Assembly (NCBI RefSeq): GCF_900116515.1
Contig: NZ_FPBA01000015.1
Location: 62,001-126,000 of the forward strand
DNA from: Geodermatophilus amargosae
GTDB lineage: Bacteria > Actinomycetota > Actinomycetes > Mycobacteriales > Geodermatophilaceae
Direction of reading: 5' to 3'
Length of the DNA stretch: 64,000 nt
Shown here: in pieces, positions 1-8,264 of the stretch
Numbering within the stretch: position 1 is the first letter of the stretch
Layout of the letters: every line of letters begins with the position of its first letter
Notes under the pieces: generated by a model
Databases searched by the model: none
Seen by the model: only the letters and a program-made list of their open reading frames with translations
What the model was told of the DNA's origin: nothing
Made by a program: the position numbers and the translations under genes

Positions 1-291
1 CTGATGGCGCGGTGGACCAACGACCGCTGGATGTCGACCCTGCACCGGGTCAAGCCGCCGATCGTGGACGGCACGATCCAGCGGCGGCGCAGCGCGGCGT
101 TCTTCCACGACGGCAACGTCGACGCCCTCGTCGAGACCCTGCCGACCTGCGTCGGCGAGGGCTCGCCGTACCCGCCGATCACCGTCGGCGAGCACATCCG
201 CGCCAAGCTCGCCGGCTCGCGGGCCGGCGTGGCCAACGCCGACGCCGACCGCGAGGCCGCGCGGGTGCTGGCGGCGCAGGGCGGCGCCTGA
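1..291 (+). CDS. 2OG-Fe(II) oxygenase (isopenicillin N synthase-like), C-terminal fragment
   Basis: The reading frame is open from the first base and ends at a TGA, so only about 96 C-terminal residues are present and the start lies outside the window. The segment RWTNDRWMSTLHRV followed by an RRSAAFFH stretch is the usual end of the double-stranded beta-helix of isopenicillin N synthase-like dioxygenases. There the His of STLHRV is the last iron ligand and the RRS arginine binds the 2-oxoglutarate carboxylate. Enzymes of this type couple oxidation of a small molecule to 2-oxoglutarate decarboxylation; the substrate cannot be told from this fragment. The family call is fairly safe, the exact role unknown. 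Confidence 0.8.
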   Translation: MMARWTNDRWMSTLHRVKPPIVDGTIQRRRSAAFFHDGNVDALVETLPTCVGEGSPYPPITVGEHIRAKLAGSRAGVANADADREAARVLAAQGGA

Positions 292-351
292 GGACCCTCC
301 GGCGCGGACGGCACCCCTGCAGCGGGTCCGGGCGCCCTACGGTGCGGCGCC

Positions 352-756
352 ATGGCGCAGCGGACGACGCTCCTGGCGGTCACCTCGGCGCAGCTGGCGG
401 CGCAGGCGGCCGGCCACGTCGTCGCACTGCGGCGGCGCCGGTACTTCGACGTCCCGTTCATGACGGGGAGCCCCGAGCACCTGGTCCGGGACTGGCTGTG
501 GTTCGGCACCGCCTACAGCGCGCCCCCGTACCTGCTCGGGCTCGAGGTCTGGGCCCTCGGCCGGCTGCTCCGCGGGCCGGACGACCGTGCGCGCTGGGTG
601 CTGCGGTGGCTGGGCACCGGCCTGACGCTGGGCTACCTCAGCGAGCGGTGCAGCCGCGTCCGGGTCCGCCCGGGCGGCCTCGACCCGGTCGAGACGCCGG
701 TCGTCGTGGTCGGGTGGGGCTGCGCGGCGGCGCTGGCCGTCCTCGCCCGCCGCTGA
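352..756 (+). CDS. Small hypothetical membrane protein
   Basis: A 134-residue protein with hydrophobic stretches near residues 5-25, 50-70, 83-98 and 115-132, suggesting a small integral membrane protein with three or four passes. An Arg-rich patch (residues 26-30) lies between the first two. I do not recognise a family. The ATG was chosen because coding bias begins there, about 60 bases after the upstream oxygenase stop on the same strand. It converges with the coiled-coil gene ending at 774, leaving only 17 bases between the two stops. Confidence 0.6.
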   Translation: MAQRTTLLAVTSAQLAAQAAGHVVALRRRRYFDVPFMTGSPEHLVRDWLWFGTAYSAPPYLLGLEVWALGRLLRGPDDRARWVLRWLGTGLTLGYLSERCSRVRVRPGGLDPVETPVVVVGWGCAAALAVLARR

Positions 757-773
757 GCGTCGGCGGACCCGGC

Positions 774-1694
774 TCAGGGCACCCGCCAGGACCACTGCCG
801 CCGGCCCAGGCGGTCGAGGAGCCGGGGGAGGGAGATCGGCCGTCGGCCGTCGGCCGGGACGGGGACCGCCGCGGCCAGTCGGTCGACCTCCGCCGCGAGT
901 GCGGCCCGCCTCCCCTCGAGCGCCGCGACGTCGGCGAGCAGAGCGGCCCGGCGCGTTCCCGCGTCACGATCGAGGCGCTCGCGGGCCGCGGCCGCCTCGT
1001 CGTCCGCCCGCCGCCGCTCGTCCCGTCCGGTCTCCATCACGCGGAGGACCTCGTCCCGGGCCTGCAGCCGGGCGACGTCCGCATCGTCCCGGGCCCGCTG
1101 CCGGATCCGGCCGGCGTGCTCGGCGGCCCGCTGTTCGACCAGCCGCGCCTCCTCGAGCAGTGCGTCGGCCGCCGCGCGGGCGTCCGCGACCACCCGCTCG
1201 GCCCCGGCGGTCGACTCGGCGAGCCGGGCCGCCGCGTCGGCGAGCAGCTGCCCGGCGCGGTCCTCGGCGCCGGCCAGCACCTGCTCCGCGCGGGCGACCG
1301 TCCGCGCGGCCTCCGCGGCGGCGGCGGTGCGATCGGCCTCGGCCTCGGCCCGCAGGCCCTCGGCCTCGTCGGCCGCCACGGCGAGCACCGACCCGATCCG
1401 GGAGGACAGCCGGAGGGACTCCGCGCCTCCGCACGAGTGGGCCAGCAACCGCTGGGCGTCCTCGAGGTCGGCCCTGGTCCGCAGGTGCCGTGTCAGGAGG
1501 TGCTCGCGCTCGCGGTCCGCGGTGGCGAGCTCGTCCTCGGCCCACCGGACGTAGGTGTCGACCTGGAATCGGTCGTAGCCGGCCACGACCCGGCGGAACG
1601 CCGGCGCGGCCTCGAGGACCGTGGGCAGGTCGCCCGAGACGTCGGGGCGCCGGCGGCCGGCCTCGTCGTCGGTGTGCAGCTCGGTGGTCGTCAT
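774..1694 (-). CDS. DivIVA-like coiled-coil protein
   Basis: A 306-residue protein. Residues 20-60 (PAFRRVVAGYDRFQVDTYVR) resemble the membrane-binding N-terminal motif of DivIVA/Wag31-type proteins, in which a GYD/GYR-x-x-VD turn precedes a coiled coil. The rest is a long Ala/Glu/Arg-rich helix with heptad character (residues about 55-290), ending in a short basic tail. Such proteins sit at poles or septa or scaffold cell-envelope machinery; I infer a structural or scaffold role. The ATG at 1694 is preceded by a strong GGAGGGAGG ribosome-binding site. The longer open frame upstream has no such signal and is shadow sequence. Confidence 0.7.
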   Translation of the reverse strand: MTTTELHTDDEAGRRRPDVSGDLPTVLEAAPAFRRVVAGYDRFQVDTYVRWAEDELATADREREHLLTRHLRTRADLEDAQRLLAHSCGGAESLRLSSRIGSVLAVAADEAEGLRAEAEADRTAAAAEAARTVARAEQVLAGAEDRAGQLLADAAARLAESTAGAERVVADARAAADALLEEARLVEQRAAEHAGRIRQRARDDADVARLQARDEVLRVMETGRDERRRADDEAAAARERLDRDAGTRRAALLADVAALEGRRAALAAEVDRLAAAVPVPADGRRPISLPRLLDRLGRRQWSWRVP

Positions 1695-1944
1695 CCCTGC
1701 CTCCCTCCGCGGGACCCGTCCCGGGTGCCGGGACGCTAGGGCGGTCCGGGGGCATGCGGCCCGGTGCGGGGCGGAGATCACCGGGGGGAGCGCGTCGGGC
1801 CGCCTGATCGGGTTCAGCCGCGCACGGCCGTCGCGGAGCGTGACTCGCCCGGCCGGGTGGAGCGGCCCGGCGCGGGACCCGTGGGCCCGCGGCGTGCCGC
1901 ACCCTCGTCCCATGACGCCGGATCCGCCCCTCCGCCCGGGGAGC

Positions 1945-2235
1945 ATGACCGCCTCGCCGTGGGCCGGCTGGGAGGACGTCCTGACCGGGCTGCTGCTCCT
2001 GGTCCTGTTCCTGGCGGTCGGAGTCGCCGTCGTCCTGTGGAGCGCGGCGGTGCGGGCGAGCTCGAGCGGGCGCGCGGAATGGCAGGCCGAGCTCGACGCG
2101 CGGTCGGCCGGCCGACGGCACCCGGGGACCGGTGCGGAGTCCGATCACGTCGGGGACGTCGAACGCGGTCGCTTCCCGGGGGGAGTGCCGTCCGGCGCGT
2201 GCCGACGGCGGACCAGCCACCAGGCGAGCGCGTAG
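1945..2235 (+). CDS. Possible small single-pass membrane protein
   Basis: An open frame from ATG 1945 (another in-frame ATG at 1912) encodes a clear transmembrane segment, GLLLLVLFLAVGVAVVLW (about residues 13-30), followed by a polar, charged tail. The 3' end overlaps the tail of the convergent membrane-protein gene by about 90 bases. The C-terminal 30 residues read like antisense of that gene, so either the overlap is real or the protein is a little decayed or extended. I recognise no family. Confidence 0.4.
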   Translation: MTASPWAGWEDVLTGLLLLVLFLAVGVAVVLWSAAVRASSSGRAEWQAELDARSAGRRHPGTGAESDHVGDVERGRFPGGVPSGACRRRTSHQASA

Positions 2236-2759
2236 CCGACCCCTGCCAGACCGGCAGCCGGCGCCCACAGCCAGCCGGAGGTGATCGCGCCGAGGCAGTT
2301 CCTCAGCACCGTCCGCTCCTCGTCGCGGGCCGCGCGCGACAGTGCCTCGGAGGCGGGTCCCTCGGCGTCCCCCCGGGCGACGGCCACGTCGGCGCCGCGC
2401 TGCCGGGCCTCGTCGCTCTCGAGGGCACCGGCCGCCACCGCCGCACTGGCGCGGCAGGTGCGCCCGGCGTCGGTCGCGGCGAGGGCGGCCTGGAGGACGG
2501 GCGCGAGGACGAGCGTGGCCGCGAGGGCGGCCACCGCCGACACCGCGGCGAGCTCGGCCCGCACGCGCGGCGTGGGTGCCCCGCCCGCGGGCAGGCGGAA
2601 GAACGCCGCCAGCACCAGCAGCAGGGCGATCCCGGTGGCCGCGGCCAGCCAGTCCCACTCGCCCTGACCCCCGAAGGTGAGCGCGACGACGGCGGCCAGC
2701 GCCGTGCCGAGGAGCGCCGCCCGGTCGACGTCGCGGTCGGTGCGGGTGCCGGCACTCAC
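2145..2759 (-). CDS. Hypothetical integral membrane protein
   Basis: From GTG 2759 the product is about 204 residues. It has hydrophobic helices near residues 12-28, 33-50, 65-90 and 165-185, and a periplasmic-looking loop with two cysteines (GRTCRAS and LRNCLG) that could pair. A basic tail ends the protein. No family was recognised. A 45-codon frame on the same strand (2756-2893) ends with a GTGA overlap at this start and might be a coupled leader, but it shows little protein-like bias, so it is not called. The start is uncertain because no good Shine-Dalgarno precedes it. Confidence 0.55.
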   Translation of the reverse strand: MSAGTRTDRDVDRAALLGTALAAVVALTFGGQGEWDWLAAATGIALLLVLAAFFRLPAGGAPTPRVRAELAAVSAVAALAATLVLAPVLQAALAATDAGRTCRASAAVAAGALESDEARQRGADVAVARGDAEGPASEALSRAARDEERTVLRNCLGAITSGWLWAPAAGLAGVGYALAWWLVRRRHAPDGTPPGKRPRSTSPT

Positions 2760-3086
2760 CCGACGGCACCGGTGCACGCGTGCGGGGGACCGGGGGCGGG
2801 ACGACGCCCGGCTCCTCCTCCGGACAGCGGGGCGTGCACCACGGCCGGCACCTCCGTCCCGTCGGGACACCGGCGGACCGGTCCCCGGGTCATCTCACCG
2901 GAGCGGGGCCCGTCCGGGAAGCGCCCTCGGGACGGCGGGCCGGGGGGACGGTGCGGCGATCCGACGTGCCGATGGACCGGCTGCGCGGGGACCCCACCCC
3001 AGCGCCGTCGGAGGAGCTCTGCCCCGCCCGTGTCTGGGAGCATGCGCCGAGGACCGACGACGGCCCGCCGAGTGTCTGGGGTGCCC
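2760..3086. other. Intergenic stretch upstream of the DUF2252 gene
   Basis: These 327 bases separate the minus-strand membrane-protein gene from the plus-strand DUF2252 gene and should hold two divergent promoters. No clear -35/-10 pair, strong dyad or convincing gene is visible. The longer open frames crossing it lack initiation signals. Confidence 0.3.
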
Positions 3087-4508
3087 ATGGCCGATGCGCG
3101 ATCCGGCGGGCACGTGGTGCTCGAGACGGCAGACGGGACGGCCTTCGGCTCGCTGCGGCGCCGCCCCACGCCCCGCGCGGAGCGGTACGCCCTCGGACGA
3201 CGGCTGCGCCAGCAGGTGCCCAGGTCCGCTCTGGGGCGGTGGACCCCTCCCGCCGACCGGCACGACGTGGTCGACCAGATCCGGGCGTCCCACGTCGGGC
3301 GGGTGGACCGGCTCATACCCGTCCGGGTCGCCCGGATGACCGCCTCGCCGTACGGCTTCCTGCGCGGGACGGCCGTGGTGATGGCGGCCGACGTCGCCGG
3401 GCTCCCGGCCACCGGGATCCGGCCGGTCATCTGCGGCGACGCGCACCTGGGCAACTTCGGCTTCTACGCCTCTCCCGAGCGCGACCTGGTCATCGACCTC
3501 AACGACTTCGACGAGGCACATCCCGGCGGCTGGGAGTGGGACCTGCGCCGGCTGGCCGCGAGCATCTGGGTGGCCGGGCGGCAGAACTCGGCCACCGAGG
3601 AGCAGTGCAGCCGCGCGGTCGCGTCCATGGCGCGCAGGTACCGGGAGCACCTGCACCGGCTGTCCGGCGAGCCGCTCCTGGCGCGGTCGTTCGACCGGCT
3701 CGACGTCAGCCGGCTCCGCGCGACGGCGACGGACCGGTCGCTGCGCACGGAGATCGAGCGGACCGCGCGCCGGGCACGCAGACGGGTGAGCGACCGGGCC
3801 CTTCCCCGGTTCACCGAGGAGGGTGCGGAGGGACGGCGCATCGTCGAGGAGCCGCCGCTGATCACCCGACTCGACCCCGACGAACGGGACCAGGTGGCCG
3901 ACGGCCTCGACGCCTACGTCGGCACGCTGCCCCCGCACTGGCGGCGGGTGCTCAGCGGGTACACCCTCGTCGACGTCGCCCACAAGGTCGTCGGGGTGGG
4001 CAGCGTCGGACTGCGCGCCTTCGTCGCGCTGTGCGAGGGCAGCAGCGCCGACGACGTCGTGTTCCTGCAGCTCAAGCAGGCGCGCCGCTCGGTCCTGGCG
4101 CCGTACGTCCACGGGGACTCCGCCTGGCACGCCCACCAGGGCCAGCGGGTCGTGGAGTACCAGCAGGCGCTGCAGACGGTCAGCGACCCGCTGCTGGGGT
4201 GGACCAGCATCGCCGGCCGCCAGTACTACGTCCGCCAGTTCCGGAACATGAAGGGCACCATCGCGGTCGACGCGCTGGACGCCTCCGCGCTCGGCGACTA
4301 CGCGGGCGTCTGCGGCCGGCTGCTGGCCAAGGGGCACGCCCGGACGAGCGGCGCCTCGATGATCGACGGCTACGTGGGCGCCTCGGACAAGCTCGACGTG
4401 GCGCTCTGCCGCTTCGCCCGGGCCTACGCCGACCAGACCGAGCACGACCACGAGATCCTCGTGCGTGCGGTCGCCCGCGGTGCGCTTCCCACCGAGACGG
4501 GAGCCTGA
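3087..4508 (+). CDS. DUF2252 domain protein
   Basis: A 473-residue protein matching the DUF2252 family, common in actinobacteria and distantly kinase-like (aminoglycoside phosphotransferase fold). Recognisable blocks are ICGDAHLGNFGFYASPERD (about residues 114-132) and DLNDFDEAHPGGWEWDLRRL just after. They resemble the catalytic HGDxxxxN and metal-binding D motifs of APH-like kinases. Later blocks are VVGVGSVGLRAFVAL and a YYVRQFRNMKG segment near the C terminus. Biochemical function is not established for the family. ATG 3087 fits the usual N terminus; GTGs at 3081 and 3072 are alternatives. It stands alone, about 220 bases before glpX. Confidence 0.85.
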   Translation: MADARSGGHVVLETADGTAFGSLRRRPTPRAERYALGRRLRQQVPRSALGRWTPPADRHDVVDQIRASHVGRVDRLIPVRVARMTASPYGFLRGTAVVMAADVAGLPATGIRPVICGDAHLGNFGFYASPERDLVIDLNDFDEAHPGGWEWDLRRLAASIWVAGRQNSATEEQCSRAVASMARRYREHLHRLSGEPLLARSFDRLDVSRLRATATDRSLRTEIERTARRARRRVSDRALPRFTEEGAEGRRIVEEPPLITRLDPDERDQVADGLDAYVGTLPPHWRRVLSGYTLVDVAHKVVGVGSVGLRAFVALCEGSSADDVVFLQLKQARRSVLAPYVHGDSAWHAHQGQRVVEYQQALQTVSDPLLGWTSIAGRQYYVRQFRNMKGTIAVDALDASALGDYAGVCGRLLAKGHARTSGASMIDGYVGASDKLDVALCRFARAYADQTEHDHEILVRAVARGALPTETGA

Positions 4509-4642
4509 CGGCGGTCGCTGACGGCGGCCGGTGGGCGGCGTTGTGGTCCAGGTCACCCGCCGATACGGTCCAGACGGGTCGTCCCCGTGGGGGCGAGCGA
4601 GAGGACCGAAGCGCTCCGGACCACCGAGCAGAGGTGCTGGCC

Positions 4643-4732
4643 ATGTCCGCCGTACCCCGCACACCACCCGGCCCGGGTGACCTGCGCGGCGGGTCTGCCG
4701 CACTCCCCGGCACGAGGGGTGCGGGCGCGTGA
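4643..4732 (+). CDS. Possible 29-codon leader peptide overlapping the glpX start
   Basis: An ATG at 4643, preceded by GAGCAGAGG, opens a 29-residue Pro/Gly-rich reading frame whose TGA overlaps the GTG start of glpX (GTGA at 4729-4732). Such an arrangement would allow translational coupling. The peptide has no recognisable domain and the composition is only weakly protein-like, so it could be chance. If glpX really starts at ATG 4744 the coupling argument weakens. Confidence 0.25.
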   Translation: MSAVPRTPPGPGDLRGGSAALPGTRGAGA

Positions 4733-5718
4733 CCGGGCCCAGCATGCCGCTGGACCCCGATCGCAACCTCGCCCTGGAACTGGTCCGCGCCACCGAGGCG
4801 GCGGCCATCTCGTCGGCCCGGTACGTCGGCCGGGGGGACAAGAACCAGGTCGACGCCGCGGCCGTCGACGCGATGCGGCCGGTGCTCGGCACCGTCGGCA
4901 TGTCCGGGGTCGTCGTCATCGGCGAGGGCGAGAAGGACGAGGCGCCGATGCTCTTCAACGGGGAGCGGGTCGGCGACGGCTCGGGCCCGGAGGTCGACAT
5001 CGCCGTCGACCCGGTGGACGGCACGACCGCCGCCGCGAAGGGACTGCCCGACGCCGTGGCGGTCGTGGGCCTGTCCGAGCGGGGCACGATGTTCGACCCG
5101 GGGCCCTGCGTCTACATGCACAAGCTGGTCGTCCCGGGCGCCGCCGCCGGCGCCGTCGACCCCGAGGCCCCCATCGCCGACGTCCTCGCGACGGTGGCCC
5201 GCGCGCTCGGCAAGCGGCAGGAGGACCTCACGGTCGCCGTCCTCGACCGTCCCCGGCACGAGGACCTCGTGGCCGAGATCCGCCGCGCGGGAGCGGCGGT
5301 CAGGTCGCTGCTCGACGGCGACGTCGCCGGTGCCATCGCCGTGGGGCAACCGGACTCCGGGGTCGACCTGCTGGTCGGCGTCGGCGGAACGCCCGAGGGC
5401 GTGATCGCCGCCTGCGCGCTGCGGTGCAGCGACGGGGAGATCTTCGGGCGGCTGCGGCCCCGGGACGACGCCGAACGGGCCGCCGCACTCGACTTCGGGC
5501 ACGACCTCGACCGCGTCCTCACCACCACGGACCTCGTGTCGGGCGACGACGTCTTCTTCGGCGCCACGGGTGTCACCACCGGGGCGCTGCTGCGCGGCGT
5601 CCGCTTCCAGCAGGACGCGGTGGTCACCCAGTCGCTGTCCATGCGATCGAGGTCCGGGGCGATCCGCGTCATCGAGACCCGGCACGACCGCAGCCGCTCC
5701 AACCTCATCCGCCACTGA
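4729..5718 (+). CDS. glpX: Fructose-1,6-bisphosphatase, class II (GlpX)
   Basis: GlpX hydrolyses fructose 1,6-bisphosphate to fructose 6-phosphate (EC 3.1.3.11), the committed cytosolic step of gluconeogenesis and the only FBPase type in most actinobacteria. The 329-residue product has the family's metal/phosphate motifs GEGEKDEAPM (residues 65-74) and DPVDGTT (94-100), and the sugar-binding region around VGVGGTPEGVIAACALRC. Length is typical. The GTG at 4729 gives a slightly long N terminus; ATG 4744 is an alternative. It lies 44 bases upstream of glpD on the same strand, so the two probably form an operon linking glycerol entry to gluconeogenesis. Confidence 0.95.
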   Translation: MTGPSMPLDPDRNLALELVRATEAAAISSARYVGRGDKNQVDAAAVDAMRPVLGTVGMSGVVVIGEGEKDEAPMLFNGERVGDGSGPEVDIAVDPVDGTTAAAKGLPDAVAVVGLSERGTMFDPGPCVYMHKLVVPGAAAGAVDPEAPIADVLATVARALGKRQEDLTVAVLDRPRHEDLVAEIRRAGAAVRSLLDGDVAGAIAVGQPDSGVDLLVGVGGTPEGVIAACALRCSDGEIFGRLRPRDDAERAAALDFGHDLDRVLTTTDLVSGDDVFFGATGVTTGALLRGVRFQQDAVVTQSLSMRSRSGAIRVIETRHDRSRSNLIRH

Positions 5719-5762
5719 CCAGGCGCCGCGACGTCCGGCGCCACCCGAGCAGAGGAGCGACC

Positions 5763-7475
5763 GTGCCCATCTCCGAACGCCTCAGCCCCCGGAACCGCAC
5801 CGCCGCCCTCGAGCGGCTGGCGCGGGAGGAACTCGACGTCCTGGTCATCGGCGGCGGGGTCGTCGGGTCCGGCGCCGCCCTGGACGCGGTCACCCGGGGC
5901 CTGAAGGTGGGGCTGGTGGAGGCGCGCGACTACGCCGCCGGCACCTCCAGCCGGTCCAGCAAGCTCTTCCACGGCGGCCTGCGCTACCTCGAGCAGTTCG
6001 ACTTCCACCTGGTCTTCGAGGCGCTGCGGGAACGCCGCCTGGTGCTCAACACCCTGTGCCCGCACCTGGCGCGGCCGGTTCCCTTCATCTATCCGCTGGA
6101 GAAGCGCATCGACCGGGCCTACGTCGGCCTGGGCATCGGTGTCTACGACGTGATGGGCGCCGGGCGCGGGGTGCCCGGACACCTCCGGCACCTGGGCCGC
6201 CGCAAGACGGCGGAGTCCTTCCCGTCCGGCAAGCGGTCGGCGATCCGGGGGGCCATCCGCTTCTACGAGGGCCAGGTCGACGACGCGCGGCACACCATGA
6301 TGCTGGCCCGGACCGCGGCCGCGTACGGGGCGCTGTGCGTCAACAGCACGCGGGTGACCGAGTTCCTCCGGGAGGGCGACCGCATCGCCGGGGTCCGGGT
6401 CCGTGACCTGGAGGGCGGCGGCGAGTTCGCCATCCGCGCGCAGCAGGTGGTCAACGCCGCCGGGGTCTGGACCGACGAGATCCAGGAGATGGTCGGCGGG
6501 AGGGGCCAGTTCCAGGTCCGCGCGTCCAAGGGCGTGCACCTGGTGGTGCCGCGGAACCGGATCAACAGCGCCACCGGTGTCATCACCCGCACCGAGAAGA
6601 GCCTGCTGTTCATCATCCCGTGGGGCAGCCACTGGATCATCGGGACGACCGACACCGAGTGGCACCTGGACCTGGCGCACCCGGCCGCCAGCAGGGACGA
6701 CATCGACTACCTGCTCGCCCACGCGAACAGCCTGCTGGAGGACCCGCTCACCCGGGAGGACGTCGTCGGCGTCTACGCGGGGCTGCGGCCGCTGCTCTCC
6801 GGGGAGTCCGAGGCGACCAGCAAGCTCTCCCGTGAGCACGCCGTCGCCAGTCCCGTGCGCGGCCTGACCGTGATCGCCGGCGGCAAGTACACGACCTACC
6901 GGGTGATGGCCAAGGACGCCGTCGACTCCGCCGTGCACGGCCTCGAGCGCACGGTGCCGCCGTCGATCACCGAGCGGATCCCGCTGGTGGGCGCGGAGGG
7001 CTACGTCGCCGCGCACAACGCGCGCCGGCTCACCGCCGAGCGCACCGGGCTCCCGCTCTCGACGGTGGAGCACCTGCTGGGCCGGTACGGGACCCTCACC
7101 GGGGAGCTGTTCGACCTGATGACCGAGCAGCCCGCGCTGCGCGAACCGCTGGCGGGCGCACCCGAGTACCTGCGGGCCGAGGCGTACTACGCGGTCAGCC
7201 ACGAGGGGGCCCTGCACCTCGACGACGTCCTGACCCGCCGCACCCGGGTCTCCATCGAGGTGCCCGACCGGGGCGTCGCCGCGGCCGCCGAGGTCGCGGA
7301 GATCGTCGCGCCCCTGCTCGGCTGGGACGCCGCGCACGTCGAGCGGGAGGTGGCGCACTACCGGCTGCGGGTCGAGGCCGAGCGGGAGTCGCAGCAGCAG
7401 CTGGACGACCGCACCGCCGACGCCGCGCGCCTGGGCGCACCCGACGTCCGGATGGGCGAGACCAGCATGGCCTGA
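5763..7475 (+). CDS. glpD: Glycerol-3-phosphate dehydrogenase, FAD-dependent
   Basis: This enzyme oxidises sn-glycerol 3-phosphate to dihydroxyacetone phosphate at the membrane, passing electrons to quinone (EC 1.1.5.3). The 570-residue product begins with the FAD-binding dinucleotide fold GGGVVGSG (residues 30-37). The GlpD signature SSRSSKLFHGGLRYLE follows at about 62-77; IIGTTDTEWH and AGGKYTTYR follow, and the C-terminal cap domain is present. GTG 5763 is preceded by AGAGGAG at good spacing. Glycerol kinase and a facilitator are not in the window. A small GC-rich hairpin (GGCCGG/CCGGCC, 7478-7493) lies between this gene and the next regulator. Confidence 0.95.
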   Translation: MPISERLSPRNRTAALERLAREELDVLVIGGGVVGSGAALDAVTRGLKVGLVEARDYAAGTSSRSSKLFHGGLRYLEQFDFHLVFEALRERRLVLNTLCPHLARPVPFIYPLEKRIDRAYVGLGIGVYDVMGAGRGVPGHLRHLGRRKTAESFPSGKRSAIRGAIRFYEGQVDDARHTMMLARTAAAYGALCVNSTRVTEFLREGDRIAGVRVRDLEGGGEFAIRAQQVVNAAGVWTDEIQEMVGGRGQFQVRASKGVHLVVPRNRINSATGVITRTEKSLLFIIPWGSHWIIGTTDTEWHLDLAHPAASRDDIDYLLAHANSLLEDPLTREDVVGVYAGLRPLLSGESEATSKLSREHAVASPVRGLTVIAGGKYTTYRVMAKDAVDSAVHGLERTVPPSITERIPLVGAEGYVAAHNARRLTAERTGLPLSTVEHLLGRYGTLTGELFDLMTEQPALREPLAGAPEYLRAEAYYAVSHEGALHLDDVLTRRTRVSIEVPDRGVAAAAEVAEIVAPLLGWDAAHVEREVAHYRLRVEAERESQQQLDDRTADAARLGAPDVRMGETSMA

Positions 7476-7514
7476 CCGGCCGGCTCACCGGCCCCTCCCG
7501 GCACGGAGAACCGC

Positions 7515-8249
7515 GTGGACGACGGCACCGATGACGGCGCGGTCGGGGCCGCCCTCGCCGCGTCGAACCTCTCCCGGCTGCGGCAGCCCGCGCGCCGGCG
7601 GCTGCTGGCGGGGTCCCGTCCCGTGCGGGTGCCGGCCGGCTCGGTGTCCCACCGGGAGGGCGAGACGGCCGAGTACCTGGAACTGGTCGTCGACGGGCTC
7701 GTCCGGGTGTTCGTCACCGCGCCGGACGGTCGCGGCATGACCGTGCGCTACGCGCGGCGCGGCGCGCTCGTCGGCCTGGTGTCGCTCTACGCCGACGGGA
7801 CCGGGATGCCCGCGGGCACGCAGGCCGTCGTCGACACGACGGTCCTGCGCCTCTCCCCGGAGGTCGTGCGGCGGGCGGCCGCCGAGGACGCCGACGTGGC
7901 CGACGCGCTCCTGCACGAACTGGCCGACCGGGTGCGCAGCTTCGTCCACGAGATCACCGACAGCGCGTTCACCACCGTGCGGCACCGGGTGGCCCGCCAC
8001 CTGCTCGACCTGGCGTCGCAGGAGTCGCGGACGGGCGCGGGCGCGCGGCGGGTCCTCACCGTCCCGGTCAGCCAGGGGGAGCTCGCCGAGGCCGTCGGCA
8101 GCGTGCGCGAGGTCGTCGTGCGCGCACTGCGCGACCTGCGGGAGTCCGGGGTGGTCAGCACCCACCGCGACCACATCGAGATCCTCGACCCGGTCCGGCT
8201 GAGCGGTGAGCTCGGTGGAACCTGGGTCCCTGACCGACCGCGCCGCTGA
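7515..8249 (+). CDS. Crp/Fnr-family transcription regulator
   Basis: A 244-residue regulator. Residues about 15-130 form a cyclic-nucleotide-binding-like beta barrel (EGETAEYLELVVDGLVRVF is the typical strand pair), followed by the long dimer helix. A winged helix-turn-helix lies at about 186-213 (SQGELAEAVGSVREVVVRAL), where the second helix carries the usual SxREVVxR contact residues. The effector is unknown. No Fnr-type N-terminal cysteine cluster is present, so it is not an oxygen-sensing Fe-S Fnr. Its position 39 bases after glpD suggests control of, or co-transcription with, the glp genes (inference). GTG start. Confidence 0.85.
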   Translation: MDDGTDDGAVGAALAASNLSRLRQPARRRLLAGSRPVRVPAGSVSHREGETAEYLELVVDGLVRVFVTAPDGRGMTVRYARRGALVGLVSLYADGTGMPAGTQAVVDTTVLRLSPEVVRRAAAEDADVADALLHELADRVRSFVHEITDSAFTTVRHRVARHLLDLASQESRTGAGARRVLTVPVSQGELAEAVGSVREVVVRALRDLRESGVVSTHRDHIEILDPVRLSGELGGTWVPDRPRR

Positions 8250-8264
8250 CCCGACACTGCCGGC

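Noticed and set aside
2756-2893. 45-codon ORF coupled by GTGA to the membrane-protein gene at 2145-2759
   Set aside because: Its composition is Pro/Gly/Arg-rich without structure and the ribosome-binding site is poor; chance cannot be excluded, so it is not called.
12-6406. Many long Arg/Pro/Gly/Ala-rich open frames opposite or out of frame with genes, here and through the whole window
   Set aside because: High GC suppresses stop codons. These frames lack motifs and initiation signals and mirror the real genes in other frames.
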